This document shows positions 46,496-55,994 of a DNA stretch of 64,000 bases, piece by piece. The position numbers and the translations under genes are program-made. Each line of letters starts with the position of its first letter. The stretch's first letter is position 1. The DNA is from Pseudomonadota bacterium. Lineage in GTDB: Bacteria > Pseudomonadota > Alphaproteobacteria > Caulobacterales > Caulobacteraceae. The notes under the pieces were generated by a model. That model did no database searches. It saw only the letters and a list, made by a program, of their open reading frames with translations, and was not told where the DNA came from. The stretch lies in contig JAEYQX010000169.1 of NCBI GenBank assembly GCA_023409795.1, positions 1 through 64,000 on the forward strand, given 5' to 3'.

Positions 46496-46527
46496 AGCCT
46501 CCCTGCATCGCTGCGGGGAGGCTTTTT
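46496..46527 (+). terminator. Rho-independent terminator of uvrA
   Basis: AGCCTCCCTGCA-TCG-CTGCGGGGAGGCT is a stem with one mismatch, followed by TTTTT, beginning 11 bases after the uvrA stop. Confidence 0.9.
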
Positions 46528-46547
46528 CCTGTCAGGGCCGCCGGGGA

Positions 46548-47420
46548 TCAGGCCGGGTTCGACAGGCGCTGGTAGGCTGCGGCAAAAGGCGCATAGATCA
46601 GCGAAAACTGGGCGGCCATCAGCAGGCCGTTCAGGATAGTCGGGACCAGAAAGCCCACCGGCCCCGCCTGCAAGCTGGCTCGCAGCCGCTCAACCGGGTC
46701 CGCCGTCTCGGGCATGACGACCAGCAGGCTGAGCGGCGTCAACGCGACCGACAGCAGGATGGTGACCAGCAGGGACATCAGGACGGCGATAATGCCCATC
46801 CCCAGCAGGGGCCACACACGCCCCTTGGTCAGCCGCAGCGAGGTCGCCAGACCAAATCGCCCCTCGGCCAGGGTCGCCGGAACCGCCAGGCTGAGCCTCA
46901 GGCTGATCCAGACCATCAGGGCGACCGCAGCCAGGGCCGCGACGAAGGCGACCAGCCACAGCGCCGGGACACTGGCCGCCAGACCGATCAGCATACCGAC
47001 CACGGTAAAGCTGATCATCGAGATCAGGCACAGGGCCACCGCCATGACCAGCTTGACCGCCAGCACCCGCACCTCGTCGCGCCCCAGCCTCAGATAGGCA
47101 TGGCGACGCTCTTGCGGCTTCAGCACCGAACGCACCAGGGCCGAGCTGAGCACGGCCCCACCGAGGAGCCCCAGGGGCACCGCATACAGCATCACCATGC
47201 CCCAGGCCTGTGCCGCCGGGGCGACCTGTTCAGGCGTGGGGCTGGCCACGCCTTCCAGCACCTGGGCCTGTTCCAACATCACGACCAGCCACGGCCCGGC
47301 CCCGACCAGGAACAGACCATAAAGGACCGCAATCAGGCCCGCCCAGGCCAACACGGCCAGAGGCGCACGCCGTGTCAGGCGAAACCCTTCATAGGCACAC
47401 TCAGCAGCAGGAAAATGCAT
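46548..47420 (-). CDS. Polytopic membrane protein, GPDPase-membrane-domain-like
   Basis: This 290-residue protein has about six hydrophobic segments. SISLRLSLAVPATLAEGRFGLATSLRLTKGRVWPLLG-like sequence (around residues 175-205) resembles the membrane domain found with glycerophosphoryl diester phosphodiesterases and in stand-alone proteins. No phosphodiesterase domain is present. The role is unknown. It is convergent with uvrA and divergent from trmFO. Confidence 0.75.
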   Translation of the reverse strand: MHFPAAECAYEGFRLTRRAPLAVLAWAGLIAVLYGLFLVGAGPWLVVMLEQAQVLEGVASPTPEQVAPAAQAWGMVMLYAVPLGLLGGAVLSSALVRSVLKPQERRHAYLRLGRDEVRVLAVKLVMAVALCLISMISFTVVGMLIGLAASVPALWLVAFVAALAAVALMVWISLRLSLAVPATLAEGRFGLATSLRLTKGRVWPLLGMGIIAVLMSLLVTILLSVALTPLSLLVVMPETADPVERLRASLQAGPVGFLVPTILNGLLMAAQFSLIYAPFAAAYQRLSNPA

Positions 47421-47585
47421 TCAGCCAAAACCCTTCTCTAGGCTTCCTGTCTAGACGAGAACGGCAGGCGAAGTCTTGGCCCGTGACGCTGGATCGGCGT
47501 CCCGGACGGCTGATTTTTTGCCGCACCGGCGTGGGTGGAGCAAAGACAGGCTGGCGGCAGCATCAGTCGGGGCTAGAAGGCCCCC

Positions 47586-48980
47586 ATGTCGAACACCTCG
47601 TCCTCTCCCAAGCCCGTCCACGTCATCGGCGGCGGTCTTGCCGGTTCCGAAGCCGCCTGGCAGATCGCCCAGGCTGGCGTGCCTGTCATCCTGCATGAAA
47701 TGCGCGGCGTGCCGGGCATCAGGACCGATGCCCACCAGACGGATGGCCTGGCGGAGCTGGTCTGCTCCAACTCCTTCCGCTCGGATGACTGGGAATACAA
47801 CGCCGTCGGGCTGTTGCACGCCGAGATGCGGGCGCTGGGCTCCATCATCATGGAATGCGGCGATGCCCACCAGGTGCCTGCGGGCGGCGCCCTGGCCGTG
47901 GACCGCGACGGCTTTTCCCAGGCCGTGACGGCCCGGCTGGAAGCCCATCCGCTGGTGACCATCGTGCGCGAGGAAATCGCCGGCCTGCCGCCCGAGGAAT
48001 GGGACAATGTCATCGTCGCCACCGGCCCGCTGACCTCCCCCGCCCTGGCCGACGCCATCCTGAAGATGACCGGCGAGGAGAGCCTCAGCTTCTTTGACGC
48101 CATTGCCCCGATCATCCACGCCGACAGCATCAACTTCGACGTCGCCTGGCGTCAGTCGCGCTACGACAAGGAAGGCCCCGGTGGTGATGCGGCCGCCTAC
48201 ATCAACTGCCCGATGGACAAGGAACAGTACGAGGCCTTCATCGACGCCCTGCTGGCCAGTCCCAAGGCGGAGTTCAAGGACTGGGAAAACGTCCCCTACT
48301 TCGACGGCTGCCTGCCGATCGAGGTCATGGCCGAACGCGGCCGCGAAACCCTGCGCCATGGCCCGATGAAGCCGGTCGGCCTGACCAACCCGCGCAACCC
48401 GACGGTCAAGTGCCACGCCATCGTCCAGCTGCGCCAGGACAATGCCCTGGGCACCCTGTTCAACATGGTCGGCTTCCAGACCAAGATGAAATACGGGGCC
48501 CAGACCGAGGTCTTCCGCATGATCCCGGGGCTTGAGAATGCCCAGTTTGCGCGTCTGGGTGGCCTGCACCGCAACACCTTCCTGAACAGCCCGAGGCTGC
48601 TGGACAAGCAGCTGCGCATGAAGTCCATGCCGCGCCTGCGCTTTGCCGGCCAGGTCACTGGCGTCGAGGGCTATGTCGAAAGCGCCGCCATGGGCCTGCT
48701 GACCGGGCGTCTGACCGCAGCCCAGGCCCTGGGCCGCGATCTGGCCGCCCCGCCGCCGGAAACGGCCATGGGTGCCCTGGTCGAACACATCACCGGCGGG
48801 CACCTGGAAGGCTCAAAGTTCCAGCCGATGAACATCAACTACGGCCTGCTGCCCCCACTGGAAGCGCCCAAGGTCGACGAGGAAGGCAAGCGTATCCATC
48901 CCAAGGAGCGTGGTCGCGCCAAGAAACGCCTGCAATCCATCCGTGCCATGGAGGCAATCCGGGCCTGGCGCGACGCCTGA
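47586..48980 (+). CDS. trmFO: Folate-dependent tRNA (uracil-54-C5)-methyltransferase
   Basis: This 464-residue FAD enzyme methylates U54 in the tRNA T-loop with methylene-tetrahydrofolate. The FAD motif [18 protein letters not shown] is followed by [17 protein letters not shown], the cysteine-containing region typical of TrmFO, and later [25 protein letters not shown] and [16 protein letters not shown]. Length and motifs match the family throughout. Confidence 0.96.
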   Translation: MSNTSSSPKPVHVIGGGLAGSEAAWQIAQAGVPVILHEMRGVPGIRTDAHQTDGLAELVCSNSFRSDDWEYNAVGLLHAEMRALGSIIMECGDAHQVPAGGALAVDRDGFSQAVTARLEAHPLVTIVREEIAGLPPEEWDNVIVATGPLTSPALADAILKMTGEESLSFFDAIAPIIHADSINFDVAWRQSRYDKEGPGGDAAAYINCPMDKEQYEAFIDALLASPKAEFKDWENVPYFDGCLPIEVMAERGRETLRHGPMKPVGLTNPRNPTVKCHAIVQLRQDNALGTLFNMVGFQTKMKYGAQTEVFRMIPGLENAQFARLGGLHRNTFLNSPRLLDKQLRMKSMPRLRFAGQVTGVEGYVESAAMGLLTGRLTAAQALGRDLAAPPPETAMGALVEHITGGHLEGSKFQPMNINYGLLPPLEAPKVDEEGKRIHPKERGRAKKRLQSIRAMEAIRAWRDA

Positions 48981-49054
48981 TACAGGACCGTTGACACCGT
49001 CGGACAGAACGCGGATACCCCGACTGGTAACGCAGCTTTTCGTCGGGGATTCTC

Positions 49055-49567
49055 ATGGTCAAGTTCAACCAGCCGGGCCTGCGCGGCCTGCCAGCGGCCC
49101 TGATCTTGGCGGCTGCGGTCGCGGCCCTGCCCCAGATGGCCCTGGCGGCCAGCGTGCTCAGTATTACGCCAGCCTCCACCGGCCCCTCTCGCGCGACCAC
49201 GGAAGTCTTCAGGGTGGTATTTGATGAGCCTGTCACAGGTGTCTCAGCCTACGACTTCGGCCTTTCTGTCACTGGCAGCGCGGGCGGAAGTATATCTGCT
49301 CTCATCCCATCTGGTGCCGCCGACTTTAACGTTCACATAACAGGAATCCACGGAACGGGCACCCTCAGGCTGGACCTGAACGCCGGTAACAATATCCAGA
49401 CCGCCAGCTCAGCCCCGATCCCGGCCTTTACAACTGGCCAGGTCCGCATTGTGAACGATGCTGCGGCGGCCATACCGACCTTGACCGAGTGGGCCATGAT
49501 ATTGGTGGCCCTGGCTCTTGCCGGGGCTGCGGCCCTGCGGCTGACCGCCCGACCCCGGCAGGCCTGA
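49055..49567 (+). CDS. Exported protein with IPTL-CTERM-like sorting signal
   Basis: This 170-residue protein has a signal peptide (ending MALAAS) and a short all-beta Ig-like domain of about 100 residues (PSRATTEVFRVVFDEPVTGVSAYDF). The C terminus has a tripartite signal: IPTLTEWAMI, a hydrophobic helix and a basic tail (RLTARPRQA). This matches the IPTL-CTERM class of PEP-CTERM-like sorting domains. No processing enzyme is encoded in the window. The central part is visibly richer in A and T than the flanking genes. Confidence 0.8.
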   Translation: MVKFNQPGLRGLPAALILAAAVAALPQMALAASVLSITPASTGPSRATTEVFRVVFDEPVTGVSAYDFGLSVTGSAGGSISALIPSGAADFNVHITGIHGTGTLRLDLNAGNNIQTASSAPIPAFTTGQVRIVNDAAAAIPTLTEWAMILVALALAGAAALRLTARPRQA

Positions 49568-49575
49568 CCCGCAGG

Positions 49576-50352
49576 TCAGGCTGCGGCGATGGCCTGCCAG
49601 CCTACATAGACGGCCACGATCAGGATCAGTCCGGCGAACAACTGGCGCCCCAGCCGGGCGTGGTCGCCCAGCCGACGGGACAGGGGCAGGCCCGCCAGGG
49701 TGCCAAATACGCCGCCGATGGCCATGGCCACGACCACCCACCAGTTCATCAAGCCTGACAGACTGTAGTTGACGGCCGTGCTGGCCCCGAACGCCACAAC
49801 GCTGAGCAGCGAAGTGGCCTGGGCTGCCGACAGTGTCATGCCTGCGGCCCACATCAGCCCCGGGACAATCAGGAAGCCGCCGCCGATGCCAAAGAAGCCG
49901 GCCATGGCACCGACGCCCGAGGCAGCGACGGCGACACGCGGAGCCATGTCCCGGTTCAGCCGTGCGTGCGGATTGCCCAGCCCCCTGGCCGGGCGCAGCA
50001 TCGCCAGGCCGACCAGCCCCATCGCCAGGGCAAAGGCCAGAAGCAGGCTTGGCCCGTCGATTGCCTTGGCCAGGCTGGAGCCCGCCCAGGAGGCAGCTGA
50101 GCCTACGACGGCGAACAGGATGGCGCAGGGCCAGCGGACGCGCCCTGCCCTGGCCTGCCCGGCCAGGGCCGTGACGCCGTTCAGCGCCACCCCGGCCGCC
50201 GAGGCCGCAATGGCCACGTGCGGCTCGGCAATGCCAACGACATAGAGCAGCAGCGGAACGGCCAGAACCGATCCTCCGCCTCCGAACACCGTCAGCAGCA
50301 GGGCCACCAGGCCGCCACTCAAGGCGGCCAGAAGCCATTGAACCGACTCCAT
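49576..50352 (-). CDS. TauE/SafE-family sulfite/sulfonate exporter
   Basis: This 258-residue membrane protein has about eight hydrophobic segments. Conserved TauE features are an early GGGGSVLAVPLLLYV and a second-half repeat, GIGGGFLIVPGLM. Members export sulfur oxyanions such as sulfite. It is last in a bigR-rhodanese-tauE operon, so it probably removes sulfite or thiosulfate formed during sulfide detoxification. It follows the rhodanese gene by four bases. Confidence 0.9.
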   Translation of the reverse strand: MESVQWLLAALSGGLVALLLTVFGGGGSVLAVPLLLYVVGIAEPHVAIAASAAGVALNGVTALAGQARAGRVRWPCAILFAVVGSAASWAGSSLAKAIDGPSLLLAFALAMGLVGLAMLRPARGLGNPHARLNRDMAPRVAVAASGVGAMAGFFGIGGGFLIVPGLMWAAGMTLSAAQATSLLSVVAFGASTAVNYSLSGLMNWWVVVAMAIGGVFGTLAGLPLSRRLGDHARLGRQLFAGLILIVAVYVGWQAIAAA

Positions 50353-50356
50353 GGCC

Positions 50357-50890
50357 TCAGGCCCGCTTCATCCTGCGGTTCCACGGCATCACGGCCAGAA
50401 GATGCGCCATGCCGCAGAAGCCGGTTGCACCCGCCACGAACAGGCCTGCGCCGACAAAGGCGCTGATGGCCCACAGGCCGGGGTGCACCAGGGTGCCCAG
50501 GACGGCTCCCAGCAAGATCAGACCACCGGCGGCCATCTGGACCTGGCGCATCAGTTCCAGCGGCTGCTTCGTGTCCAGCCTGATCGGCAGACCGGCCTTC
50601 TTCCAGCCATCCAGCCCGCCTTCCAGCACATGGGCGGGACCACTGACGCGCGCCGCCAGGCGATCACAGGCTCCATTGGTGCGGTTGCCGCTGCGGCACA
50701 TGAAGACCACGTCCTTGCCCGCCTCAAGATGGAGGTTGGCGGTCTCGAACGACGACAGCGGGGCCAGGACCGCCCCGGCAATGTGCTCGCGCGCATGTTC
50801 ATCGGGTTCGCGCACATCGACCAGAACGGCGGTGCCAGCCTTGAGGCGGGCGGCCACTTCCTGGGCCGACAGGGAGATCAGCGGGTTCAT
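50357..50890 (-). CDS. Rhodanese-DUF2892 membrane protein
   Basis: This 177-residue protein has an N-terminal rhodanese domain with active-site Cys65 in MCRSGNRT. It is followed by a DUF2892 hairpin of two membrane segments (GGLILLGAVLGTLV, LWAISAFVGAGLFVAGATGF), the architecture of E. coli YgaP. It would transfer sulfane sulfur at the membrane. The ATG overlaps the stop of the upstream regulator by one base (TGATG). Confidence 0.9.
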   Translation of the reverse strand: MNPLISLSAQEVAARLKAGTAVLVDVREPDEHAREHIAGAVLAPLSSFETANLHLEAGKDVVFMCRSGNRTNGACDRLAARVSGPAHVLEGGLDGWKKAGLPIRLDTKQPLELMRQVQMAAGGLILLGAVLGTLVHPGLWAISAFVGAGLFVAGATGFCGMAHLLAVMPWNRRMKRA

Positions 50891-51231
50891 CAGGCTTGTC
50901 CTTCTTTTGCAGGCTGGCCCGGTGCGGGCGGGCAATAGATCTCGGCCAGGGTGGCGATGACCTTGAGGGCGGCAGGGTCGGCTATGCGGTAGAAAACCGC
51001 CGTCCCCTGCCTGCGCGCGACGATCAGCTCGTCCTCGCGCAGGCGGGCCAGGTGCTGCGACAGGGCGGACTGCGAGAGACCCAGCTCCAGCTCGGCCACC
51101 TGACGCTCTCCCTCGCCCAGCTGGCACAGGATCATCAGGCGGCTTTCGTTCGACAGGGCCTTCAGCAGGCGCGCGGCCTGGCCGGCATTCGCCTGGAACT
51201 GCTCAAAGGTCATGTTTGCGAGATCAACCAT
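50890..51231 (-). CDS. ArsR-family persulfide-sensing repressor (BigR/SqrR-like)
   Basis: This 113-residue winged-helix protein has recognition helix ELELGLSQSALSQHLARLRE and a wing, ARRQGTAVFYRI. Two cysteines, Cys36 in MILCQLGEG and Cys100 in EIYCPPAP, occupy the positions used by BigR and SqrR to form a tetrasulfide or disulfide in response to persulfides. It is divergent from the persulfide-dioxygenase-like gene, with a palindromic operator between them, and probably represses both directions. Confidence 0.9.
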   Translation of the reverse strand: MVDLANMTFEQFQANAGQAARLLKALSNESRLMILCQLGEGERQVAELELGLSQSALSQHLARLREDELIVARRQGTAVFYRIADPAALKVIATLAEIYCPPAPGQPAKEGQA

Positions 51232-51250
51232 GGGCCCGATATATAAGACA

Positions 51251-51272
51251 TTGCTAAATTAGCAAGAGCTAA
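51251..51272. promoter_or_regulatory. Operator between bigR-like and persulfide dioxygenase genes
   Basis: TTGCTAA-A-TTAGCAA (51251-51265) is a perfect 7-bp palindrome, and TTAGC-AAGA-GCTAA (51259-51272) overlaps it. The 73-base divergent region is much richer in A and T than its surroundings, as for known BigR boxes. Confidence 0.7.
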
Positions 51273-51304
51273 TATTATGCGACGCAAGATTGAGGAGTAG
51301 TTCC

Positions 51305-52180
51305 ATGACCCCCCTGCCCCAAGGCCCGGACGTGACCGGCTTCTTTGATCCGGCGACCCATACCGTGACCTATCTGGTGGTGGACCCGGCGACCCGGGCC
51401 ACGGCCATCATCGACCCGGTGCTCGACTATGACCCGGCCGCCGCCCGCACCTCCACCGCCTCGATCGACCGGGTGATGGAGGCCATCCGCGAACGCGGGC
51501 TGAAGCTGGAACGCGTGCTGGAAACCCATGCCCACGCCGATCACCTGACCGGAGCGGACGTGATCCGCAGCCGCACCGGCGCGCCCATCGGCATTGGCCA
51601 TGACATCCGCAAGGTCCAGCAGACCTTTGGCACCCTGTTTGCGGCCCACGACGTGACGCCCGATGCCGTGGTGTTCGACGAGACCTATCGCGATGGCGAC
51701 CGCTTCACCCTGGGCCAGCTCGAGATCGAAGTGCTGCACACGCCGGGGCATACGCCCGCCTGCGTCAGCTATCACATCGGCGACGCGGTCTTCGTCGGCG
51801 ACACCCTGTTCATGCCCGACTATGGCACGGCCCGCTGCGACTTCCCCGGCGGCGATGCCCGCACCCTTTATGGCTCGATCCAGAAAATCCTGGCCCTGCC
51901 CGATGACACGCGAGTCTTCATCGGCCACGACTACCTGCCCGGCGAAGGCCGCACGGATTATCGGTGGCAGACCACGGTGGCAGCTCAAAAGGCGGGCAAC
52001 ATCCACATCGCCGGGCGCAGCGAAGCCGAGTTTGTCGCCCTGCGTGAAGCCCGCGACGCCACGCTCAAGGCCCCGCAACTGATCCTGCCGGCGCTTCAGG
52101 TCAACATCCGCGCCGGGGCCCTGCCGCCGGCCGAGGAGACCGGCCAGCGCTTCCTGAAACTGCCGCTGAACGCGATCTGA
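51305..52180 (+). CDS. Persulfide-dioxygenase-like metallo-beta-lactamase-fold hydrolase
   Basis: This 291-residue protein has the MBL-fold metal motif THAHADHLTGAD, LEIEVLHTPGHTPACVSYHIGD, FVGDTLFMPDYGTARCDFPGG and a late FIGHDYLP. The DYGTARCDF segment is typical of ETHE1/Blh persulfide dioxygenases, which oxidise glutathione persulfide to sulfite using one iron. GAGGAG seven bases upstream supports ATG 51305. Its neighbours support the role. Confidence 0.9.
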   Translation: MTPLPQGPDVTGFFDPATHTVTYLVVDPATRATAIIDPVLDYDPAAARTSTASIDRVMEAIRERGLKLERVLETHAHADHLTGADVIRSRTGAPIGIGHDIRKVQQTFGTLFAAHDVTPDAVVFDETYRDGDRFTLGQLEIEVLHTPGHTPACVSYHIGDAVFVGDTLFMPDYGTARCDFPGGDARTLYGSIQKILALPDDTRVFIGHDYLPGEGRTDYRWQTTVAAQKAGNIHIAGRSEAEFVALREARDATLKAPQLILPALQVNIRAGALPPAEETGQRFLKLPLNAI

Positions 52181-52186
52181 CCGGCG

Positions 52187-52813
52187 TCAGACCCGGCCGC
52201 GCAGGACGCTCCAGAACAGCCTGAGCCGTTTCAGCGGCTCGGGCGCGTCGGGGCGCGACAGGCTGGCGTGGGCAACAGCGGGAAAGGCCCGGGTCGGCAG
52301 GGTCTTCAGGCCGCGGTTGGCCGCCTGCCGCATGGCTGCGGCGTCGTCATGCCGCCCGGTCTGGATCAGGCCCCAGCGCCGTCCCGCCGCCGCGACCGCC
52401 TCGTCATGCCCGGGCCCCGCCAGGATCCTTGCCGCGACCTGCATCGGCCCCACGTAGAAGGCATCCAGGTCATGGGGCTGGTTGTGGACGCGGTCGATGT
52501 GAGCCTCGATCAGGGCGTCAAGGGGAGCCCGCTCCAGCCCATGCCGGGTGACCACGGCGGTCAGGGCTTCCAGCACCGGGTGCCCCACGCGCGGGGTCTG
52601 GCTGAAGACACCGTCCATCTGCTCGGCCCACCAGGTGTAGCGCATCTCGGCCAGCATGGGCTGGGTCACCCGCGTCGGGATGGCCAGCAGTTCAGCCTCA
52701 AAGGCATAGAGGGCCATTAGGTCGGCGCGCAGGCAAGCATCCTCGACAAAGCGGCTGGACAGCCAGCGATCGTGGTCGGCGGCGCGCACCTGGGCATCAA
52801 GGTCTGGGCTCAT
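52187..52813 (-). CDS. Squalene/phytoene synthase-family protein, short and degenerate
   Basis: This protein of about 208 residues resembles trans-isoprenyl diphosphate synthases of the squalene/phytoene synthase family (ACLRADLMALYAFEAELLAIPTRVTQPMLAEMRYTWWAEQMDGV). It lacks clear DxxxD substrate-binding motifs: AEQMD and DALIEAHIDRV occupy those places only in part. It may be an NDUFAF6-like or non-enzymatic member. ATG at 52813 is preferred to 52831. Confidence 0.75.
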   Translation of the reverse strand: MSPDLDAQVRAADHDRWLSSRFVEDACLRADLMALYAFEAELLAIPTRVTQPMLAEMRYTWWAEQMDGVFSQTPRVGHPVLEALTAVVTRHGLERAPLDALIEAHIDRVHNQPHDLDAFYVGPMQVAARILAGPGHDEAVAAAGRRWGLIQTGRHDDAAAMRQAANRGLKTLPTRAFPAVAHASLSRPDAPEPLKRLRLFWSVLRGRV

Positions 52814-52865
52814 GGGCAGGCCATCCCCCATCCTGGCCGCCGTGACAAGGTGTGCGGGGAAGCGG

Positions 52866-52906
52866 CCAAAAAGAAACCCTCCCTTCCGGCAGGAAGAGAG
52901 GGTTCC
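52866..52906 (-). terminator. Rho-independent terminator after secF
   Basis: On the minus strand GGAACCCTCTCTTCC-TGCC-GGAAGGGAGGGTTTC forms a long, nearly perfect stem and is followed by TTTTTGG. It begins about 20 bases after the secF stop. Confidence 0.85.
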
Positions 52907-52927
52907 ACAGGCCAGGGGCCGGGTCGA

Positions 52928-53899
52928 TCAGGGACGGCTGGCCATCCCGAACTTGACCGGCTTGTTGTCCTCGTCCAGGGCACCGCGCTTGACGCCCCAC
53001 AGCATGATGATCGGCGTGCCGACATAGATCGACGAATAGGTGCCGATCACGATACCGAACATCAGGGCGATCGAGAAGCCGAACAGGGCCTCGCCCCCGA
53101 AGATGGCCAGGACCGCCAGGACGCCCACGGCAGTGACGCCGGTGATGATCGTCCGCGACAGCGTTTCATTGATCGACAGGTCGATCACTTCGCGCAACGG
53201 CATGGTTTTGTACTTGCGGAGGTTCTCGCGCAGGCGGTCGAACACGACGACGGTGTCGTTCATCGAATAGCCGATAACGGTCAGGATCGCGGCCACCATG
53301 TTCAGGCTGAACTCCAGCTTGAACAGGACGATCAGGCCAAAGGTCAGGATCACGTCGTGAACCAGGCCGGCAATGGCACCGAGGCCGAACTGGGGCTCGA
53401 AGCGGAACCAGATGTAGGCAAACATCAGGACGAAGGCCATGCCCAGGGCCATGAGGCCGTTGACCAGCAGCTCGCTGGACACCTTGGAGCCCACGACGCT
53501 GACGCCCGAGAAGTTGACCTCGCCCACCGCCTCGGTGATCGCGGTCTGGACGCGCGACACCACGGCCGCCTGTTCCTCGTCTTCCGGCATCTGGAAGCGA
53601 ACGATGGCCTTCTGGTCACCGTCGATGTTCTGGACCTGGACCTCGCCGAGGTTCAGGTTGTTCATCGCCTCGCGAACGGACGCCGCCTCGACCGTCTTTC
53701 CGGCCGGAGCGGACATTTCCATCACGCCCCCGCCCTTGAAGTCGATACCCATCTCCAGGCCCGGATAGAAGCAGGCCACGATGGAGGCGATGCACAGGAA
53801 GCCCGAGATGATCCCGGCGATCGGCGCATACCGCACAAAACGGAAATTCGTCTTCTGCGGCAGTAGTTTGATGAGAGGCCATCCACGCATCACTATCAC
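52928..53899 (-). CDS. secF: Protein translocase subunit SecF
   Basis: This 323-residue protein has six membrane segments and the SecF signatures GLEMGIDFKGGGVMEM, GLVHDVILTFGLIVLF and GYSMNDTVVVFDRLREN. With SecD it forms the proton-driven accessory complex that helps SecYEG complete export. Its ATG overlaps the secD stop by four bases (ATGA). Confidence 0.97.
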   Translation of the reverse strand: MIVMRGWPLIKLLPQKTNFRFVRYAPIAGIISGFLCIASIVACFYPGLEMGIDFKGGGVMEMSAPAGKTVEAASVREAMNNLNLGEVQVQNIDGDQKAIVRFQMPEDEEQAAVVSRVQTAITEAVGEVNFSGVSVVGSKVSSELLVNGLMALGMAFVLMFAYIWFRFEPQFGLGAIAGLVHDVILTFGLIVLFKLEFSLNMVAAILTVIGYSMNDTVVVFDRLRENLRKYKTMPLREVIDLSINETLSRTIITGVTAVGVLAVLAIFGGEALFGFSIALMFGIVIGTYSSIYVGTPIIMLWGVKRGALDEDNKPVKFGMASRP

Positions 53900-55491
53900 T
53901 CCGCGATCGGCAGTTTCTTGGGCTTGGCTACCTTGAGCCAGTACCCGAGCAGCACCTGGGCGACCATCACCGAGGAGAACATGGAGGTGAAGACGCCGAT
54001 GGTCAGCGTCCAGGCAAAGCCGCGCACCGGGCCAGCGCCGAACATGAACATGATCAGGGCCGCCACCAGGGTGGTCAGGTTGGCATCGATGATCGTGCCC
54101 ATGGCCTTGTTGAAGCCGGCATCCATCGAGGCGATGACCGAGCGCCCTGCCCGGGCTTCGTCGCGCATACGCTCATAGATCAGGACGTTGGCGTCCACGG
54201 CCACGGCGAAGGTCAGCACCAGGCCCGCAATACCCGGCAGGGTCAGGGTGGCCTGGGTCAGGGACATGGCCGCAATGATCAGCAGGCCGTTGAGCAGAAG
54301 GCCCAGGACCGAGATGCCACCGAACAGGAAGCCATAGGACAGGATCATGAAGGCGATGATCAGGGCAAAGCCGATCATGGTCGAAACCTTGCCCGCCTGG
54401 ATGGCGTCTTCGCCCAGCTCGGCACCCACGACGCGGCGTTCCTCGACATTCAGCGGGGCTGGCAGGGCACCGCCGTTCAGCAGGTTGACCAGTTCAGAGG
54501 CCGACTGGATCGAGAAGTTGCCGGTGATCTGGCCGGTGCCACCCAGGATGGCCGACTGGATCGTCGGGGCCGAGATGATCTTGCCGTCCAGGATGATGGC
54601 AAAGGGCTTGCCCAGGTTCTGGGCAGTGGCCTCGCCGAAACGACGCGCGCCCTGGCCGTCGAAGCGGAAGTCGATGGCGGCGCGGCCGTTCTGGTCGGTG
54701 CCCACGCTGGCGCGGGTCAGGTTCTCACCCGAGACCAGGACGCGCTTCTTGACCAGGTAGGGCGTGCCCTGCTCGTCAGCCAGCAACTCGGCATCGGGCG
54801 GCACCCGGCCAGCCATGGCGTCGGCCAGGCCATTGGTCGAGGTATCGACCATCTGGAAGGTCAGCTGGGCCGTCTGGCCGATGATGCGCTCCAGCTGGGC
54901 CGGATCGCTTTCACCCGGAGCCTGGACCACGATGCGGTCAGCGCCCTGGCGGGTGATGGAGATTTCCTTGGTGCCGGTCGAGTCCAGGCGACGGCGGACG
55001 ACTTCGATCGACTGGTCCACAGCGCGCGGGCCCATCGCATTGATGGCGGCATCCGTATAGACGAAGCGGATACGGTCATTGGACAGGCGGGTGGCGGTCC
55101 GGTCCACCTGACCCTGGGACGCCCCGGCCTGGGCCAGGTTGCGCAGGGCGGTCATGGCCGCGTCATTGGCGTCCTTGCCGGTCACCGTGACGATGACGCC
55201 GTTGGGCTCGCGCTGCAGGCTGGCAATGGAGATGCCCTCGGACGCCAGCGTCACGCGGACGTCCTCGACCAGGTTGCTCATGCGCTTTTCGCGCAGGGCC
55301 GGAACATCGACCTCGAGCAGAAGATAGGACCCGCCTTGCAGGTCCAGGCCCAGGTTGAGGCCATTCTTTGGCAGCCAACCGGGCAGAGCCTCGCGCTGGG
55401 CAGGCGTCAGGACGTTGGGATAGGCCAGCAGTAGCCCGAGAACGAGCGACAGCCCGACCAGGACGACTTTCCAGCGCGATAGCTGAATCAT
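53896..55491 (-). CDS. secD: Protein translocase subunit SecD
   Basis: This 531-residue protein has an N-terminal membrane segment, LNLGLDLQGGSYLLLEVD, a large periplasmic P1 domain (RRRLDSTGTKEISITRQGADRIVVQAPG) and five C-terminal membrane segments with DANVLIYERMRDE. It is second in the yajC-secD-secF operon. Confidence 0.97.
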   Translation of the reverse strand: MIQLSRWKVVLVGLSLVLGLLLAYPNVLTPAQREALPGWLPKNGLNLGLDLQGGSYLLLEVDVPALREKRMSNLVEDVRVTLASEGISIASLQREPNGVIVTVTGKDANDAAMTALRNLAQAGASQGQVDRTATRLSNDRIRFVYTDAAINAMGPRAVDQSIEVVRRRLDSTGTKEISITRQGADRIVVQAPGESDPAQLERIIGQTAQLTFQMVDTSTNGLADAMAGRVPPDAELLADEQGTPYLVKKRVLVSGENLTRASVGTDQNGRAAIDFRFDGQGARRFGEATAQNLGKPFAIILDGKIISAPTIQSAILGGTGQITGNFSIQSASELVNLLNGGALPAPLNVEERRVVGAELGEDAIQAGKVSTMIGFALIIAFMILSYGFLFGGISVLGLLLNGLLIIAAMSLTQATLTLPGIAGLVLTFAVAVDANVLIYERMRDEARAGRSVIASMDAGFNKAMGTIIDANLTTLVAALIMFMFGAGPVRGFAWTLTIGVFTSMFSSVMVAQVLLGYWLKVAKPKKLPIAE

Positions 55492-55534
55492 GTCAGGGCT
55501 CTTTGTGAGTGAGCTTCAGCGGTCAAGTGACCGC

Positions 55535-55846
55535 TCAGCCCTTGTCGTTGGCGGCGATGGCGGTGCGGTTGCGGACGTCGGCGATCATCGACTTGACGAC
55601 GCGGACGTTCACGCCCTGGGCAACCTCGACCATGGCTTCGTTTTCTTCCACGCGGGTGATCTTGCCGACCATGCCGTTGGACAGGACCACTTCGTCGCCA
55701 CGCTTGATGGCGGCGATCTGGGCCTGGTGCTGCTTCATCCGCTTCTGCTGCGGACGGATCATCAGGAAATAAAACAGCACGAAGATCGCAACCAGGGGTG
55801 CGATGTTCACGATAAGGGCCGTCAGGCCACCTTCAGTTCCGTTCAT
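55535..55846 (-). CDS. yajC: SecDF-associated protein YajC
   Basis: This 103-residue protein has one N-terminal membrane segment (NIAPLVAIFVLFYFLMIRPQQKRMKQHQ, the YajC signature) and a small cytoplasmic domain (LKRGDEVVLSNGMVGKI-like). GGGGAG seven bases upstream fixes ATG 55846. It heads the yajC-secD-secF operon. Confidence 0.96.
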   Translation of the reverse strand: MNGTEGGLTALIVNIAPLVAIFVLFYFLMIRPQQKRMKQHQAQIAAIKRGDEVVLSNGMVGKITRVEENEAMVEVAQGVNVRVVKSMIADVRNRTAIAANDKG

Positions 55847-55994
55847 TGGAAACTCCCCGAACCGGGCCAACCTCAAACGGGGGCCCCAACTTAATCAAGG
55901 CGCGGAAACTAGGGTGCGCCGGGGGGATTTGCAACGCACGCGCGACAGGCTGCGACAAGGCGGTGCGGCCCGGACACGCCGGGCCGCCAGGACC

